Assembly (NCBI GenBank): GCA_949710005.1
Contig: OX453286.1
Span: 6,964,450 to 7,028,449 of the forward strand
Source: Ricordea florida
Taxonomy: Eukaryota; Cnidaria; Anthozoa; Corallimorpharia; Ricordeidae
Length of the DNA: 64,000 nucleotides
Direction of reading: 5' to 3'
Position numbers and translations under genes: made by a program. How positions within the stretch are numbered: the stretch's first letter is position 1; each line of letters begins with the position of its first letter. The notes beneath the pieces were generated by a model. The model saw only the letters and a program-made list of their open reading frames with translations, did no database searches and had not been told where the DNA came from. Shown piece by piece: positions 1 through 11,023 of the stretch.

Positions 1-375
1 GATAGGCATCGACAGGTACAACTTATAAAATATCACCAGCGCGATATTGAAAAAGATGAAACCTTGATTTACAGTCGAGCTGAATTTTGACAGACAAAAT
101 ATTGGGATAATCAAACAAGTTGATAAAGTTTTTTATACCACCGTAGGGTTAAAAGGAAGGTGCTGACGTTTCGAGTGTTAGCCCTTCTTCAGAGGGAATG
201 ACAGGATTATAGGTTATGTGCAATTTACATCGACAGGTATGGAGCTATCAGCTATTGCTGGAGCCAGAGCAACATATGAACAAGAATAATATAAAAAAAT
301 GAATGCCATTCATTTCTTTAATTTATTCTTGTTCATATAAAACGTTCGTTAACGATAGAGTTGGAAGATAAATCT
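1..375 (-). mobile_element. Penelope-like element 3' tail (remnant)
   Basis: This stretch is closely similar to 62505-62815, where it directly follows a recognisable GIY-YIG nuclease remnant on the minus strand. It contains the block 'gtgctgacgtttcgagtg' followed by 'ttagcccttcttcagag', repeated at about 62630. The minus-strand reading just left of the copy A collagen exon ([11 protein letters not shown]) looks like the end of the nuclease reading frame. The remnant abuts the exon 2 donor of copy A within about 15 bases. The family assignment rests on the linked sequence at the other end of the window. Confidence 0.5.
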
Positions 376-387
376 TACACAACTTAC

Positions 388-999
388 ACTGAACAGTCAG
401 TTTGGCGGAGCTGTTGACTCGTCCCAGCAAATTCTCAGCTCTGCACATGTAAACTCCATCGTCTTCTGCTCTGACATCATTCAAAATCAGAGCGCCACTG
501 GACTCGACCACGTGGCGTCCAACAGGAAGCGATAAGTTGACCTTGGACCACGTGATCCGCGGAGCTGGGTTTCCATCCACTGTACATTTCAAGATGGCTG
601 TCTGACTTTGATTGACGGTCATCGCAACAGAAGACTCAACCAGAGATGGAGCCGAGATGGACTGGCCCGGTTCACCTTTCATGCCTTTTATGCCTTGTGG
701 TCCTGTTGGTCCCGGGGGTCCAGGATCTCCTCGTATTCCCGGATCTCCCTTTATTCCCATTGGTCCTTGAGGTCCTATCGGTCCGTGTTTCCCGGGAATG
801 CCTGGCTTACCTCTCCTTCCTCTGTTTCCTCTTGGTCCGTGGCGGCACAGTGTTTGATCCTTGGCACAGAATTGATTTTGCAGCGAATGGAGTTCTTGTC
901 TGATCAACTGCTTCATTTCGGAGGCATTTTGGGTGGTGTTTGACTGCAAACTGTCCAGTGAAGAGCTTCGTTTTTGTCTTGAATTACTCTCCATAAAAA
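388..999 (-). CDS. Copy A exon 2: furin site, collagen, Ig1
   Basis: The sequence runs from acceptor 'ctttacag' (1000-1007, reverse complement) to donor gtaagt (382-387). It encodes SRQKR, an Asn-Thr-Thr N-glycosylation site, two Cys before the collagen (FCAKDQTLC), 19 Gly-X-Y triplets and an Ig domain with paired Cys (LKCTVDG, YMCRAEN). The 612-nt length matches copy F and is 27 nt shorter than copies B, C and G. Confidence 0.85.
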
Positions 1000-2806
1000 C
1001 TGTAAAGTACAATCAGAACTAGAACCTTGAATCAGGTGTTACTCGTGCACATACAGAGCAGGCAGCGCAAGCTGTGCGATTAGGTGCTAACATCTGTTTT
1101 TCTGTGGCATTCCTAGAATTGTACCATCCCTGCTTAGTAATCTCTGAGAAACGTTTGATTTCATTTGAGTTCCATTTCAGTTAATTTGTCTTTTGAGTTT
1201 GCGGAACGACCTGGTTCGAAACTGACGTTCCAACGCGAACAGCGTGTGCGTCTGCACGCATTTTAAGCTACTTACAAGGAAAGGAAGTGGCCATAATTGC
1301 CCTGAAAATATTATTTTGAATCGAACTCTGAACGCTGAACACTGCTTCAACTGAGCTTCAACTTTTGTTGAAGACTCCTCAGTCCCCGCTCGGCTGCACA
1401 TTCACGACATCTATAGATAGATACATAGATTTATTGATAGACCACACAAACTTCCACTCACGCCCGCCCTGAGCGTGCACGACTAATTAGCTTCTACAAA
1501 ATAAACAAAAATCTTAATGACAGAATTGACGATATATTATTAAAGTAGATATGCTCACAACACCATATCCAGCAGTTTATTTTATTTCTATTCGCATTTC
1601 CTTCATCGCTATCCCTCATTTAGCCTCAAATGATCTTACTGTGCTTTTTGGAGCGTGAATTCAGGAAACGATAGGAAGGCGTGACCGTTACAGCTGTGTC
1701 ACGATGGTGAACTGCTTTTCTGATGTAGTGACGTAACTGTTATTCTTGTGTCACGATGGAGATCCAATCAAATCTTATCATGCGCTATAGCTTATATACA
1801 TTTTACAGCTAAAGTTTATGTTGATGGTCACGTTCGAATTTCGTAAGACTCTTTTCTATAATCTGCGCACAGAACACGTGGCTTAGTTATTTTTGTAAAG
1901 CGCATGTAACTTCCTTGTGTGCTGAAACGCTCAGAAGGAAAAGAGATCATACTGGGCACTTTGTCTCTGCAAACTCTTCTCATTTTTTGTGTTGATCTAG
2001 TTTGAAAGTGGAATTGCCACACTGCAAAACCTGGAAAACCTAGCCGTTTTTCGTCTTGGAATAAAACACCAAGTTAAATAGGAAAAGTTCCAAATACCGT
2101 CCATTTTGATCAAGAGAGAGAAAGTAAAACTTCCGGAACGCTGAACACTGAAGACTTTGCCTTTTAGTCATGCATAAAACAACACGGCGGTCCATCTAAT
2201 GTCTGGGCTTCGATTCACGAGGCCCTTCTAATCAAAGGCTTCTCCCAAGTATTATTACAATACAAAGCTATTTTTTATCAAATGAGCGCTTCCAGTTTAT
2301 AACATTCAAGAAATTTGGCCAAAAAGATTTTAAATGCTCGTCTTATGACTTCACTCACAATCTGATCGAAAAACAACGCAGCCGATCAATACTGTAAAGA
2401 GAACTCGCCTTCTGATCAGTTTTATAATAGACAGGGCTCAATTCTTAAGAAAACACCTCGACAGCTCTTAACCACTCACTAGATCTTATGAGGAAGGGGA
2501 GGCATTAAATACCAGAACACACTCTTATTATTTACCTCCTCTTTCTTTCAGCTGGCTGCGTGCCATAAACTGATATCTCACGTAATACTGTTGTACTTTA
2601 CCAAGGATTTCTTTCTCCATCTGATCACACAATGTTACTGAGTGTGAGATCAGTTCATGATGACGTTGCATCCTAAGTTCCATGCGAATTAGTGCCACAC
2701 AACACACAACAGACAGCATCAAACCTGACACTGAACACACACTGTACAATAGTTTGCTATCCCTTCTCTCCTGTCCATCTTCGCTTCCTTGATTCTTCAT
2801 GACCAA
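388..2806 (-). CDS. Copy A: collagen-Ig-fibrinogen-like membrane protein gene, 3' part outside window
   Basis: Exons 1 (2536-2806) and 2 (388-999) of the array gene are present. Exon 3 (Ig2-Ig3-fibrinogen-like) would lie left of base 1. Splice phases agree: exon 1 ends in phase 1 before gtaaat, and exon 2 starts after 'ctttacag' and ends in phase 1 before gtaagt. Visible parts are a cytosolic tail, one TM helix, a coil, the R-Q-K-R site, 19 Gly-X-Y triplets and an I-set Ig domain. It is the closest paralogue of copy F. Oddities are a Pro-to-Arg change that creates Arg-Gly-Asp inside the collagen, His instead of Pro after the second pre-collagen Cys, and a divergent exon 1 end ([17 protein letters not shown]). 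The 1.5-kb intron holds nothing I recognise; the short open frames in it are not conserved as protein in copy F. Confidence 0.8.
2536..2806 (-). CDS. Copy A exon 1: cytosolic tail, TM helix, juxtamembrane coil
   Basis: The exon starts with MVMKNQG and has a polar tail rich in charges. A hydrophobic segment of about 20 residues follows ([18 protein letters not shown]), then a charged helical region with one Cys ([10 protein letters not shown]). There is no cleavable signal peptide, so the topology is type II (N-terminus inside). It ends in phase 1 at donor gtaaat. Confidence 0.85.
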
Positions 2807-3140
2807 AACTGTTAAGTGTTTTTATCCCTTCAAATTATAAGCTTCAGTTTTGTGTGAAGAAAAATGGGGGTTTTTTGGTGATTTTCGCCCAATGAGACTC
2901 AACTATCCGAGTTCTTTGGTCCAGTTTTGGTTAATCAGTGCTTGATTTCGGCTTCCTCTGATCTTCACAGAATTTAAAGATAGCATAGTATATGTCCATG
3001 CGTGACGTATTGGTGATATACATATGAAGCTTATTTACCAGTTAAGGTCAAGGGTCTATTCGAATTTATCTTTATTTTACATTATAATATCTGTGTGTAT
3101 AATGATTCTTGGGTGACGAGTTCATCTCCGATTACCCTAA
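2807..3140 (-). promoter_or_regulatory. Conserved 5' flank of copy A
   Basis: This block upstream of exon 1 is conserved in the other copies (10528-10910, 18230-18500, 50788-51130, 58902-59280). It includes the shared words 'ttctttggtccag' and 'cagtgcttgatttcggct'. It probably contains 5' UTR and promoter. No TATA box or factor site can be assigned with confidence. A possible divergent small gene starts at 3235. Confidence 0.35.
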
Positions 3141-3234
3141 GTCAGACCTGATTTTCCTAGTCTTCTCTCTTTTGGTGGTCAGCTTTCAAATTATCATTTT
3201 TTCTTCCTGACTATATTAGGCAGATATAAGTACA

Positions 3235-3357
3235 ATGGCGAGCGAAGAAACGATATTTTTAGATCTCTTCGAGTGTAAAGACGGATTTCCCAACCACATC
3301 GAACGGGTGAGATATCAAGTTAAACACGGAAATAGCGTTGACGTTGCTAGTGCTTGA
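3235..3357 (+). CDS. Possible first exon of a divergent small gene (copy 1)
   Basis: An ATG opens a 40-codon frame starting MASEETIFLDLFEC. A GTGAGA donor in phase 0 lies after 24 codons (3307), so the coding exon may be only 3235-3306. It lies head to head with copy A exon 1, about 430 bp away. The same frame is preserved in the duplicate at 51217-51339 with a few amino-acid changes. I recognise no family and found no downstream exon. It may be an exon of an unmapped gene or chance. Confidence 0.3.
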   Translation: MASEETIFLDLFECKDGFPNHIERVRYQVKHGNSVDVASA

Positions 3358-6240
3358 CTTTCTGTGTTCTGATACGAAATTCAAAGCTAGTATATATAGG
3401 ACATGCCTGTGTGTGATATGCTGATCGGTATAATGTTACAGAGATGTGAATCAGGTTAGGTCAATCCTCAATATTGATTTTACTTTTATGTGATGAACTA
3501 GTTAACGTTTAAAGTAAAATGACCAACTCATTTACAAATTCCGTTGTCTCCTTTGCACAATAACAAGTGATTTGGGTTCGTCATGGTACAGCCACGCCCA
3601 GCTTCAATACCCTTTTTTATTGGTTTCTTTCCCTTTTAGCTGCTTTGTTTTGTTTTTTTTTTTTACCTGAAACAACCAAAATAATCTGTCATTCACGCGC
3701 AGACGATATTCTTAGTTTTTAGCTCTTTGCCTTTTTGCCTTTTTTTCCCACGGCTCTATTAATTCCTATGGGGACTGAGATACTCATCATTTTTTTTTTA
3801 AGGAACGGCCCAAGCTTAAGTTCTGATCTCCCTATCTTCCATATGCAATTTTGGTCAGACATTTTACCCCTTTAGTGGACTGCCCAATGTAACGCGGTAA
3901 CGCGGCCTTTGACCAACCTACTTAAAAAGATTTTCAAGTGTTATTACTGATTCATCTTGTAGCGCATTTTAATTCTGCTAATGTCAAAACGTAATTTGGT
4001 CATCGTTTTGGTTCTGCATTGTTACTACAGGTAATAAAGAATCTAACCTGAAAATCATTTTTAATATTACAAAGGCTTCTGCAAAACAGATATTCAAGAG
4101 ACCCCTTTCTTTATTTATCGCATTGTGCTATTTTTTTTTTATCACAAGTACATGATAGAGCTGATTTCACTTCACAATAGCTAACATATAAATATATTAA
4201 AGTTAAATCGCTTGTAATCACTCAAATAGCATTTTGTACTTAATATAACGGTTCCACGTTTGATCAGGTATAAAATTTGCACGAATAAGCCTTCCGTTGA
4301 CACTGTAACCGCTATCCTGACGAGTTTTGTGCCGCATATCTCTGCAAGTTTCGTAATATGCTTTAGAAGAAAATTCATGTTTCGATCCGTAAAAAGCTCA
4401 AGTTGTTCCGGCACAGTGTGAACAGGTTATTTCCGTTTTCGAAGAGGAGCGCCATATTTGAAGATTCGTGTTTTCCACGCATAAGTAAAATGGTAAAAGT
4501 TGCTGCTTTCCTAGCGACTGAGAACCGGTAAAAACCGATTTAAAAACATACAAAAATGCAAAAAAACCACATTGGATCAAATTGGTGTAAACTTGCACCG
4601 ATTCAAACTGCACCGGCACACTAGTCTACAGTGTGAACGTGGCCTTAGGGACGTACCATTAGAAAAGTGATGGGGGGGTGGGGAATTTTCAGCTTGCACG
4701 AATTTTTTTTTTCGCTTACTGCTTGTGCAAAAATTTTTTTTTAGGTGAACCCCTCTGCACGAATTTTTTTTACTACGTGTGAAAAAGTCACAATTGGATC
4801 TTCCTTCTGCATGAACTTTTTTTTTACTTTCTTCTTTGCATGAATTTTTTTCTTGGCATTTTCCCTTGCATTAATTTTTTTTCTTTTCCCCCCCCCCCCC
4901 CCCCCCTGCCATCACTTTTCTAATGGTCCGTCCCTTAGAATACCGAATAGCAGAAATAGAACATCTTGTAGCAAAAAGAAGAGCAAGCAAACGGAACAGT
5001 AGCAGTAGTTAAGCAAATGTGACCCTAAGAAATTCCCAGATAAATATTTATCATAGAGCCGTTACACTCTATGCTTTGATCCTGTGGTGTTTATGCAAGT
5101 ATTTCTACCTGTATCAGTATAGAGTCTGTACAACGGCATGTACATTTAAAACGTAACAGAATTAGGATGAGATGACTACTGTTGAACTGTATATCAGCTG
5201 TAATTTTTATACAGTTTGCCTGTATTATTTATCGTTCATCAAGACTCACTGACTGTTTATCATCAGAACAATTCAACTTTCTTAAGAAAGAAACAATGAC
5301 TAATTTTTTTCAGTGTTGCTTCAGTTGGTAATGGTACACAGTTGAACAAACACATATTTAATTACGCTCCTATTTTCTATAACCATAAAACGAGAGTTAT
5401 GGTACGATGATACCAATATACTGATTGATCGTTTTCTCTGATCATAGGAGTGTAAGATTATTTAAGACATTACACTTGTGTTCAAGTCGTTTTAGTAACT
5501 TAAGAGAAATACGACTACAGCAGTCAAACCACTTGTTGTCAGATGTCCTCACCGGGAACTAACTAAATCCTCTGTTGTTATTTCAGTGTGCACGGGGCAG
5601 CCCATGACACACCCTACTTTGTATTTGTAATTCGTAAAAATCTTTCCCTCTTTTACTCCGGTTGAGGGGCTTCAATCAAGCAGCGACTATCACAACCTTG
5701 AAGATTACAATCAATTGAAATTTTAAAACTGTTGATTATTATAAGTTTTGTTTCGTAAATTGAAGTACTGAAATCAGTAAAAGTCAAGAAAAACGTAACG
5801 CCCTGATGATGTTTGATTTTCAACAAATTATTAAATTTATAGTCAGACCTAAAACTCGGGAATTCTACAATACGTAAAACTAGCATCCCATCTGTAAAGC
5901 TGCGGATAGGTTCGGGGGTTCAGATAGAATAATTGGGTGGTCATTATCCTATTATTCCTACTCGGACATTCTCTTTATTCCATTATCCAAGTAAACAAAT
6001 CTCATTACGCTGTTGAAAAAAATCCACTTATTCCGGACAATGTAATCACCTATTCCAAAAGCAGTCGTTATTCTACCCCAAAAAATGACATTCAGTATTC
6101 CATTATTCCAACAAAAAAATTCCGCTATTCATATTCTGTTATTTCATTTCACACATCACCACCTCCGCCGCCCCGTTTCTCCCAATAAAAATCTGCAAAC
6201 GTTTATTTTAAGTGCATTGTACCACCATACTTATGCTAAT
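3358..6240. other. Spacer between copy A exon 1 and copy B
   Basis: This is mostly AT-rich unique-looking DNA that is collinear with 51340-55500, so it belongs to the A-B/F-G duplication. It contains one MITE (4648-4934). Near 5930-6180 there is a stretch of 'attattcc'-type repeats that also occurs at 55205-55460. I see no gene in it; the short open frames (e.g. 4181-4414, 5653-5886) are not maintained as proteins in the duplicate. Confidence 0.6.
4648..4934. mobile_element. MITE with GGGACG termini and TTA target duplication
   Basis: The inverted ends are GGGACGtACCATTAGAAA and its complement, flanked on both sides by TTA. The ends and the 3-bp duplication fit a PIF/Harbinger-type non-autonomous element. 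The interior has runs of T and C and the repeated words 'gcacgaatttttttt'. An orthologous copy sits at 52629-52928 in the duplicated block, so it inserted before the duplication. Confidence 0.7.
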
Positions 6241-6288
6241 AAGTTCTAATAACCTAAGAAAGGCGGAAAGGTGTTTTTATTTCTTAAG

Positions 6289-7433
6289 TTACTTTTTAGT
6301 TGCTCCATAACATTTGAATTTGCCCAATGTGTGAAAGCCTTTGGCTGAATAAATATTATTTCCAAACCTGAGTTGTCTTACAGGAAGATCTGACTTGTCA
6401 GTAAGCAGACCGCTGTCCTCACGCCATACGTTGTCACTCTTGTCACAGTTACAACCGTAGTTGGGATTTGCACAGGAGTTGGTCATCCCGCATGCGCACT
6501 TACCACTGCCAGGTGAGGCACCTCCCCAGTAAGTCATCTTATTAGAATCACGTGATACCCACCAAGCATAGCTATATCTAAATATCATTGAATTATAACA
6601 CTCATACTTGATAAACTGTTCACAGTGTGACGACACTCTGGTGAGACTCGCCAGCTGAGACAGACTCACTCCTGTGTATAAAATGTCACGTGAGTAACAC
6701 CCTGGAGGTTCGCATCCCTTCACCAATGTTCTGCTTTCACTGTCATGACTGATGACGGTCACGCCCGCTCCATTCTTGTCAGTCATGTCACAGTAAACAG
6801 TAAATGGGGCCAGGCCTTCCTCGCCATCTGGATCAATGACGTAATTTCCGCTTGCACTGCTGACATGTTTCTTTATCACGGAACAGGAAGTAGGAAAAGT
6901 AGGAGAATTGATCTTGACAGTGGCTTTTATCGTTGTCAGAGCGTTAGTTGCTTTGCAGCTGTAAGATCCTTGGTGTGATTTCTTTATGTGTGAAATGACC
7001 AGTGTCCCATTGACTAAGATATTAGAGTTTGCCGGTAGTGATGATTTGCCGTCTTTTTTCCACAAGACTGAAGGTTTCAAATCACTCTCGGCCAAACATG
7101 GCAGATTAATAGTGGATCCGGGAACTGGAGTTAGTTCTTTAGGAGGACGAACTTTGAACCGCAGACGAGAGAATATCATTAGTAAAACAGTGTCTGATGC
7201 TGTTCCCAGGATATTCTGTGCCTTACAAATGTATACTCCACCATCCTTTTTCATCGCATTGTTAACTGTCATTTCTCCCTTTCTTGTAACAACTCTGTTT
7301 TCTGGTAAATTATTAACCAATTTAGACCACGTGATTTTGGGTCGTGGCTGACCAATGACTGTGCAGTTCAAAGTGATCCTTTGGTTTTCTTCAGCCATCA
7401 GTTGGTTTACTGGCAGAATCACGTGTGGAGCGT
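6289..7433 (-). CDS. Copy B exon 3: Ig2 (type alpha), Ig3, CASPR-type fibrinogen-like domain
   Basis: The exon starts after acceptor 'tccacag' in phase 1 (T|AC = Tyr), reads [11 protein letters not shown], and ends at TAA. Ig2 has canonical Cys (LNCTVIG, YICKAQN) and Ig3 has LPCLAES and YSCKATN. The fibrinogen-like variable loops read [27 protein letters not shown] and NNIYSAKGF. Confidence 0.9.
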
Positions 7434-10400
7434 CTGTGGAACAATTTTAAGACATCAAGATAATTTAACAATGTATTTTAAAAAGCTAAAATTTTCAGCT
7501 TTAAAAACGCCCTTTTTGTAATGGTTTTGTGTGGCTTTTGTCCACTAGATTTGACCGCCTGTTACGTGGTCTACAGTTACGCATTGCAAACCTAATTTTT
7601 TGAAAGGCACTTGTGTTTAACAGCCGCATTTAATTCAACTTTCGTCGTTTCTTATGGATATGGGTTGGTGATGGTCAGCGGACCATGGTCGTCAAATAAG
7701 CTTGTTAAAGGCAACCTTCATCCCAGTCCAGACCATAATATTCTAGGGTTTTGTTTACTAGAAACTGTGAAGCAAATAGTTATCAACAGGGTCGCACAAC
7801 CAAACAAAATATCAAATGTGAATGAATAACTAAAGTTGGAAACCTTTGTTAACAGTCTAGCTGAATTTCAATACGAGAATGGCAGGTATGCTAGCAATTG
7901 TACACAAAACTGTAACAGCGTGGTCTTAGCAGAAATTTCACTAAACTTAACCATAGTTTGACAAATAAAATATAAAAATGCCAATTCACAATGCAGACGG
8001 ATACTGCATGTTTGCCATCACTAAGTTAGTTTAATGCAAATGCAATCAAAAAGTAAATTATTCTATTCTAAGTTCTGCAACTGTATTCAATACTTGGACT
8101 GTTCTTGGAGGTTGTAGTTATGATTTAAGCTAGTTCAATCATTGGAAGGGCATAAACTAAATTGTTACGAACGTTCACCGCATTTCAGTTCTCGATCGCG
8201 CGTCGATTAAGTATCGATTAGTTGCGTTTATGATGTAATAAGAGTAGTGCACGTGTTAAAGTTTATTAGAAGACAGTCAACAACGGTTATGTAAGTACGC
8301 CTTAAGAGTTTATAGTGTAAATCAAGTTCAAAGTCTTAACCTCCAGTATATTTTATGACTGTTATATTAGGAACCACTGTAGGCTCTAAGAATTTATTGT
8401 AACTGTGAACTCGGACAAGTTTTCGTCGACGGCTGTGAAGATTGTGCGACCTGAGAATCGACAGAGAATATTTCCCAAGGCTCAGAGCATCAAAGTGTGT
8501 TCAAATCAATATTAAAGTTCCTTGTGCTTATATGGTGTCGCTACTGACTACGATACTGAGGAATTGCCAGTCACATGGATAAAGTGATCTTAATGTTTTA
8601 GTGACATGTGCAGGAATCATCTGCGCTTTACTAGTTCCATTGGTCCCTTTATTATTGTTATTTTTCTATTATTCTCATCACTGATTGGATTAACAACGAT
8701 TCACGTTTGATAGCGGATGACAACAAAAATTTGAACAACAAAAAACAATGGACCGCAAACAACTAACTCCTATTACAAATCGAATAATTTTTTGGCTACA
8801 AATTTTCTAAATTCGTTAGAGGTCTTATTCCTCTTCTTCCTTAAATGTCAAGACTAAGGGCTGGTTCACACTTTGACATAAGCATAAGCATAAGCATAAA
8901 CATAAGCATAAGAAAAATATGTGTGAACCGGGGTTACATAAGCATAAGCAGAAGCATAAGAAAATGGAAAAAGTTCCATTCCTTGTGCTTATGCTTATGC
9001 TTATGCTTATGTAACCCCGGTTCCCACATATTTTTGTTATGCTTATGTTTATGCTTATGCTTATGCTTATGCTTATGCTTATGTTAAAGTGTGAACCAGC
9101 CCTAAATAAAACAATGAACCTTACAACTTACATTGAACAGTCAGTTTAGCTGAGCTGTTGACTCGTCCCAGCAAATTTTCAGCTCTGCACATGTAAACTC
9201 CATCGTCTTCTGCTCTGACATCATTCAAAATAAGAGCGCCACTGGACTCTACCACGTGGCGTCCAACAGGAAGCGATGAGTTGACCTTGGACCACGTAAT
9301 CCGCGGAGCTGGGTTTCCATTCACTGTACATTTCAAGATGGCTGTCTGACTTTGATTGACGGTCATTGCAACAGGAGACTCAAGCAGAACTGGAGCCGAG
9401 ATGGACTGGCCCGGTTCACCTTTCATGCCTTTTATGCCTTGTGGTCCTGTTGGTCCCGGGGGTCCAGGATCTCCTGGTATTCCCGGATCTCCCTTTTTTC
9501 CCATTGGTCCTTCAGGTCCTATCGGTCCGTGTTTACCAGGAGGTCCTATTGGTCCGGAATTTCCCGGTCTTCCTCGGCTGCCCGGTCTTCCCGGTCGTCC
9601 TCTGATTCCTTTTGCTCCGGGGCGGCACAGTGTTTCATCCTTGGCACAAAATTGATTCTGTAGCAGACGAAGCTCTTGTTTGATCAACAGTTTAGTTTCA
9701 ACGGCTGTTTGTTGTTGCAAATCATCGCTTGAAGAGCTTCGTTTTTTTCTGGATATTCTTTGCCATTGAGCTGAAAGAAATCAATCAAGACATATTGAGA
9801 AATCGTAAAAAAAGAGTAAACGACTAATAGAGAGCGATTTAGTACAGAAGAAACTACAGCGTCGAATTTTATACAACAAAGACTTCGTATATTTAGATTA
9901 CATTACGAACAAATGACAGTGGAAAAGTACTCAGGCTGTGTTTTCGCTTACGGCCAACTGATTATATTTTAACCTAACCATTTGTGATAGACAGGCGAAC
10001 TTGCTTTCTCGAACTCTCCGCTATCTCAAACTCAAACTCATTCCCTTGAATTGTTTTTTCAGTCATTTACCATCGGTTACCTCCACTGACCTCTGCTATC
10101 TGAAACTATTTTTCCTTTCCATTGAGAGTTCGAGATAGCGGTGTTCAACTGTAACTGTTTAACTCTTAGCCTGTTCCCTTGTTAGAGCACGGTGACAAAT
10201 GCACACATGCATCTTAAGAATCAAAGTGTAAGTACGAATTCTATAAATTATTTAATGAATACCTCTTAGGTCACTCCACTGGCTGCGTGCCATAACCTGC
10301 CATCTCCCGTGATACTGTTGTACTTTACCAAGGATTTCTTTCTCCATCTGATCACACAACTTTACTGATTGTGAGATCAGTTCATGATGACGTTGTATCC

Positions 10401-10527
10401 TAAGTTCCACGTGAATTAGTGCCACACAACACACAACAGACAGCACCAAACCTGACACTAAACACACATTGTACAATGGTTTGCTCTCGCTTCTGCTCTG
10501 TCCATCTTTGCTTCCTTGATTCTTCAT
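6289..10527 (-). CDS. Copy B: type II membrane collagen-Ig-Ig-Ig-fibrinogen-like protein (complete)
   Basis: The gene has three exons: 10263-10527, 9132-9770 and 6289-7433. Phases are consistent (1, 1) and the product is 682 residues. Approximate domain order is cytosolic tail 1-20, TM 21-40, helical stalk with Cys to 88, R-K-K-R at 96-99, Cys 130 and 137, collagen 140-210 (23 triplets), Ig1 to 301, Ig2 to about 393, Ig3 to about 485, and fibrinogen-like domain to the end. The last domain has [29 protein letters not shown] and YGCNCDK, which match the CASPR/CNTNAP fibrinogen-like domain rather than ficolins. The start is MKNQGSK; the copies beginning MVMK add two codons. An AATAAA lies a few bases after the stop. 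The likely role is a cell-surface or shed recognition or adhesion receptor; this is inferred from architecture only. Confidence 0.88.
7645..7790 (-). pseudogene. Ghost of a type-beta Ig2 exon inside copy B intron 2
   Basis: The block 'ttggtgatggtcagcgga' followed by 'ccatggtcgtcaaataag' and 'cttgttaaaggcaacctt' closely matches the type-beta Ig2 exon of copies C (about 15830-15960) and G. It lacks the first part of the domain and the frame is not usable. It lies upstream of the functional type-alpha Ig2 of copy B, so the locus once held both Ig2 types or exchanged them. Confidence 0.7.
8858..9102. mobile_element. MITE with GGGCTGGTTCACAC termini and (ATAAGC)n arms
   Basis: Nearly perfect inverted repeat: GGGCTGGTTCACACTTT at the left and its complement at the right, with TAA on each side. 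The arms consist largely of ATAAGC hexamer repeats, and an inner inverted word GTGTGAACCGGGGTTAC is also repeated. The TWA target site suggests a Harbinger-related element. It lies 30 bp from the exon 2 donor of copy B and could fold into a long hairpin in the intron RNA. Confidence 0.75.
9132..9770 (-). CDS. Copy B exon 2: furin site, collagen (23 triplets), Ig1
   Basis: Acceptor 'tttctttcag' is followed by CTCAATGGC; the donor is gtaagt at 9126-9131. The exon encodes [20 protein letters not shown], 23 uninterrupted Gly-X-Y triplets ending GMKGEPGQ, and an I-set Ig domain. The 639-nt length is identical in copies C and G. Confidence 0.9.
10263..10527 (-). CDS. Copy B exon 1: cytosolic tail, TM helix, coil
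   Basis: MKNQGSK starts a polar tail. The TM segment [18 protein letters not shown] is followed by [10 protein letters not shown], a Cys ([10 protein letters not shown]) and the conserved end [10 protein letters not shown]. The donor gtattc is in phase 1. Confidence 0.88.
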
Positions 10528-10910
10528 AACCGAAACTGTTCAATGTTTTCACCCCTTTAGATTTCTTATCAGCTAATATGTGTGTTGGCTCGAGCGGTGA
10601 TTTTGGCCCATTGAAACAAAATTATTCAAGTTCTTTGGTCCAGCTTCGCTTTAAAATCAGTGCTTCATTTTCGGCTTTCTCGACCTGTGATCTGATGCGG
10701 AATTTAAACTGAGATAGTATAGCATATGTCCCTGCGTGACTTATTGATTGACATAATGTTACAAAAATATGAAGCTTACAAGTTAATGCCAAGTATTTAT
10801 TTTGATTTTGCTTTATTTCACACCATGATATCTGTCTGTATAATGAGTTGTGGGTAAGAAGTTCATCTCCAATCACGTTGCCTACTCAGACCTAACTTTT
10901 CGAACTCGTG
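10528..10910 (-). promoter_or_regulatory. Conserved 5' flank of copy B
   Basis: This is homologous to 58902-59280 upstream of copy G and more weakly to the flanks of A, C and F. An open frame of 84 codons (10622-10876) is shared with copy G, but the differences fall mainly on amino-acid-changing positions. I therefore treat it as 5' UTR or promoter DNA, not protein. Confidence 0.35.
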
Positions 10911-11023
10911 TCTGTTTCTGGAAGCATCAGCGTTTGATTCGTAGCATGGAAAACATTTTGTGGCAAATAAAACTGTCTTTGCATCAACTGTCTTACTTAC
11001 AATTGCTGGATCAATATCAGTTT

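Noticed and set aside
1177..1401. 74-codon frame in copy A intron 1, with a counterpart at 47618-47914
   Set aside because: The two versions differ by frame-changing indels, so it is intron DNA conserved only by recent duplication.
4181..4414. 77-codon frame also found at 52165-52362
   Set aside because: It is shared only because of the block duplication; there are no domains, and the start is lost in the second copy.
9352..9663. Plus-strand open frames opposite the collagen exons (also at 608, 17080, 47110, 57724)
   Set aside because: They are antisense shadows of Gly-X-Y repeats, which lack stops on the opposite strand. They have no independent conservation.
10622..10876. 84-codon frame upstream of copy B, also present upstream of copy G (58997-59251)
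   Set aside because: Differences between the two copies mostly change amino acids, and the frame is absent upstream of A, C and F. Recent duplication explains the shared frame.
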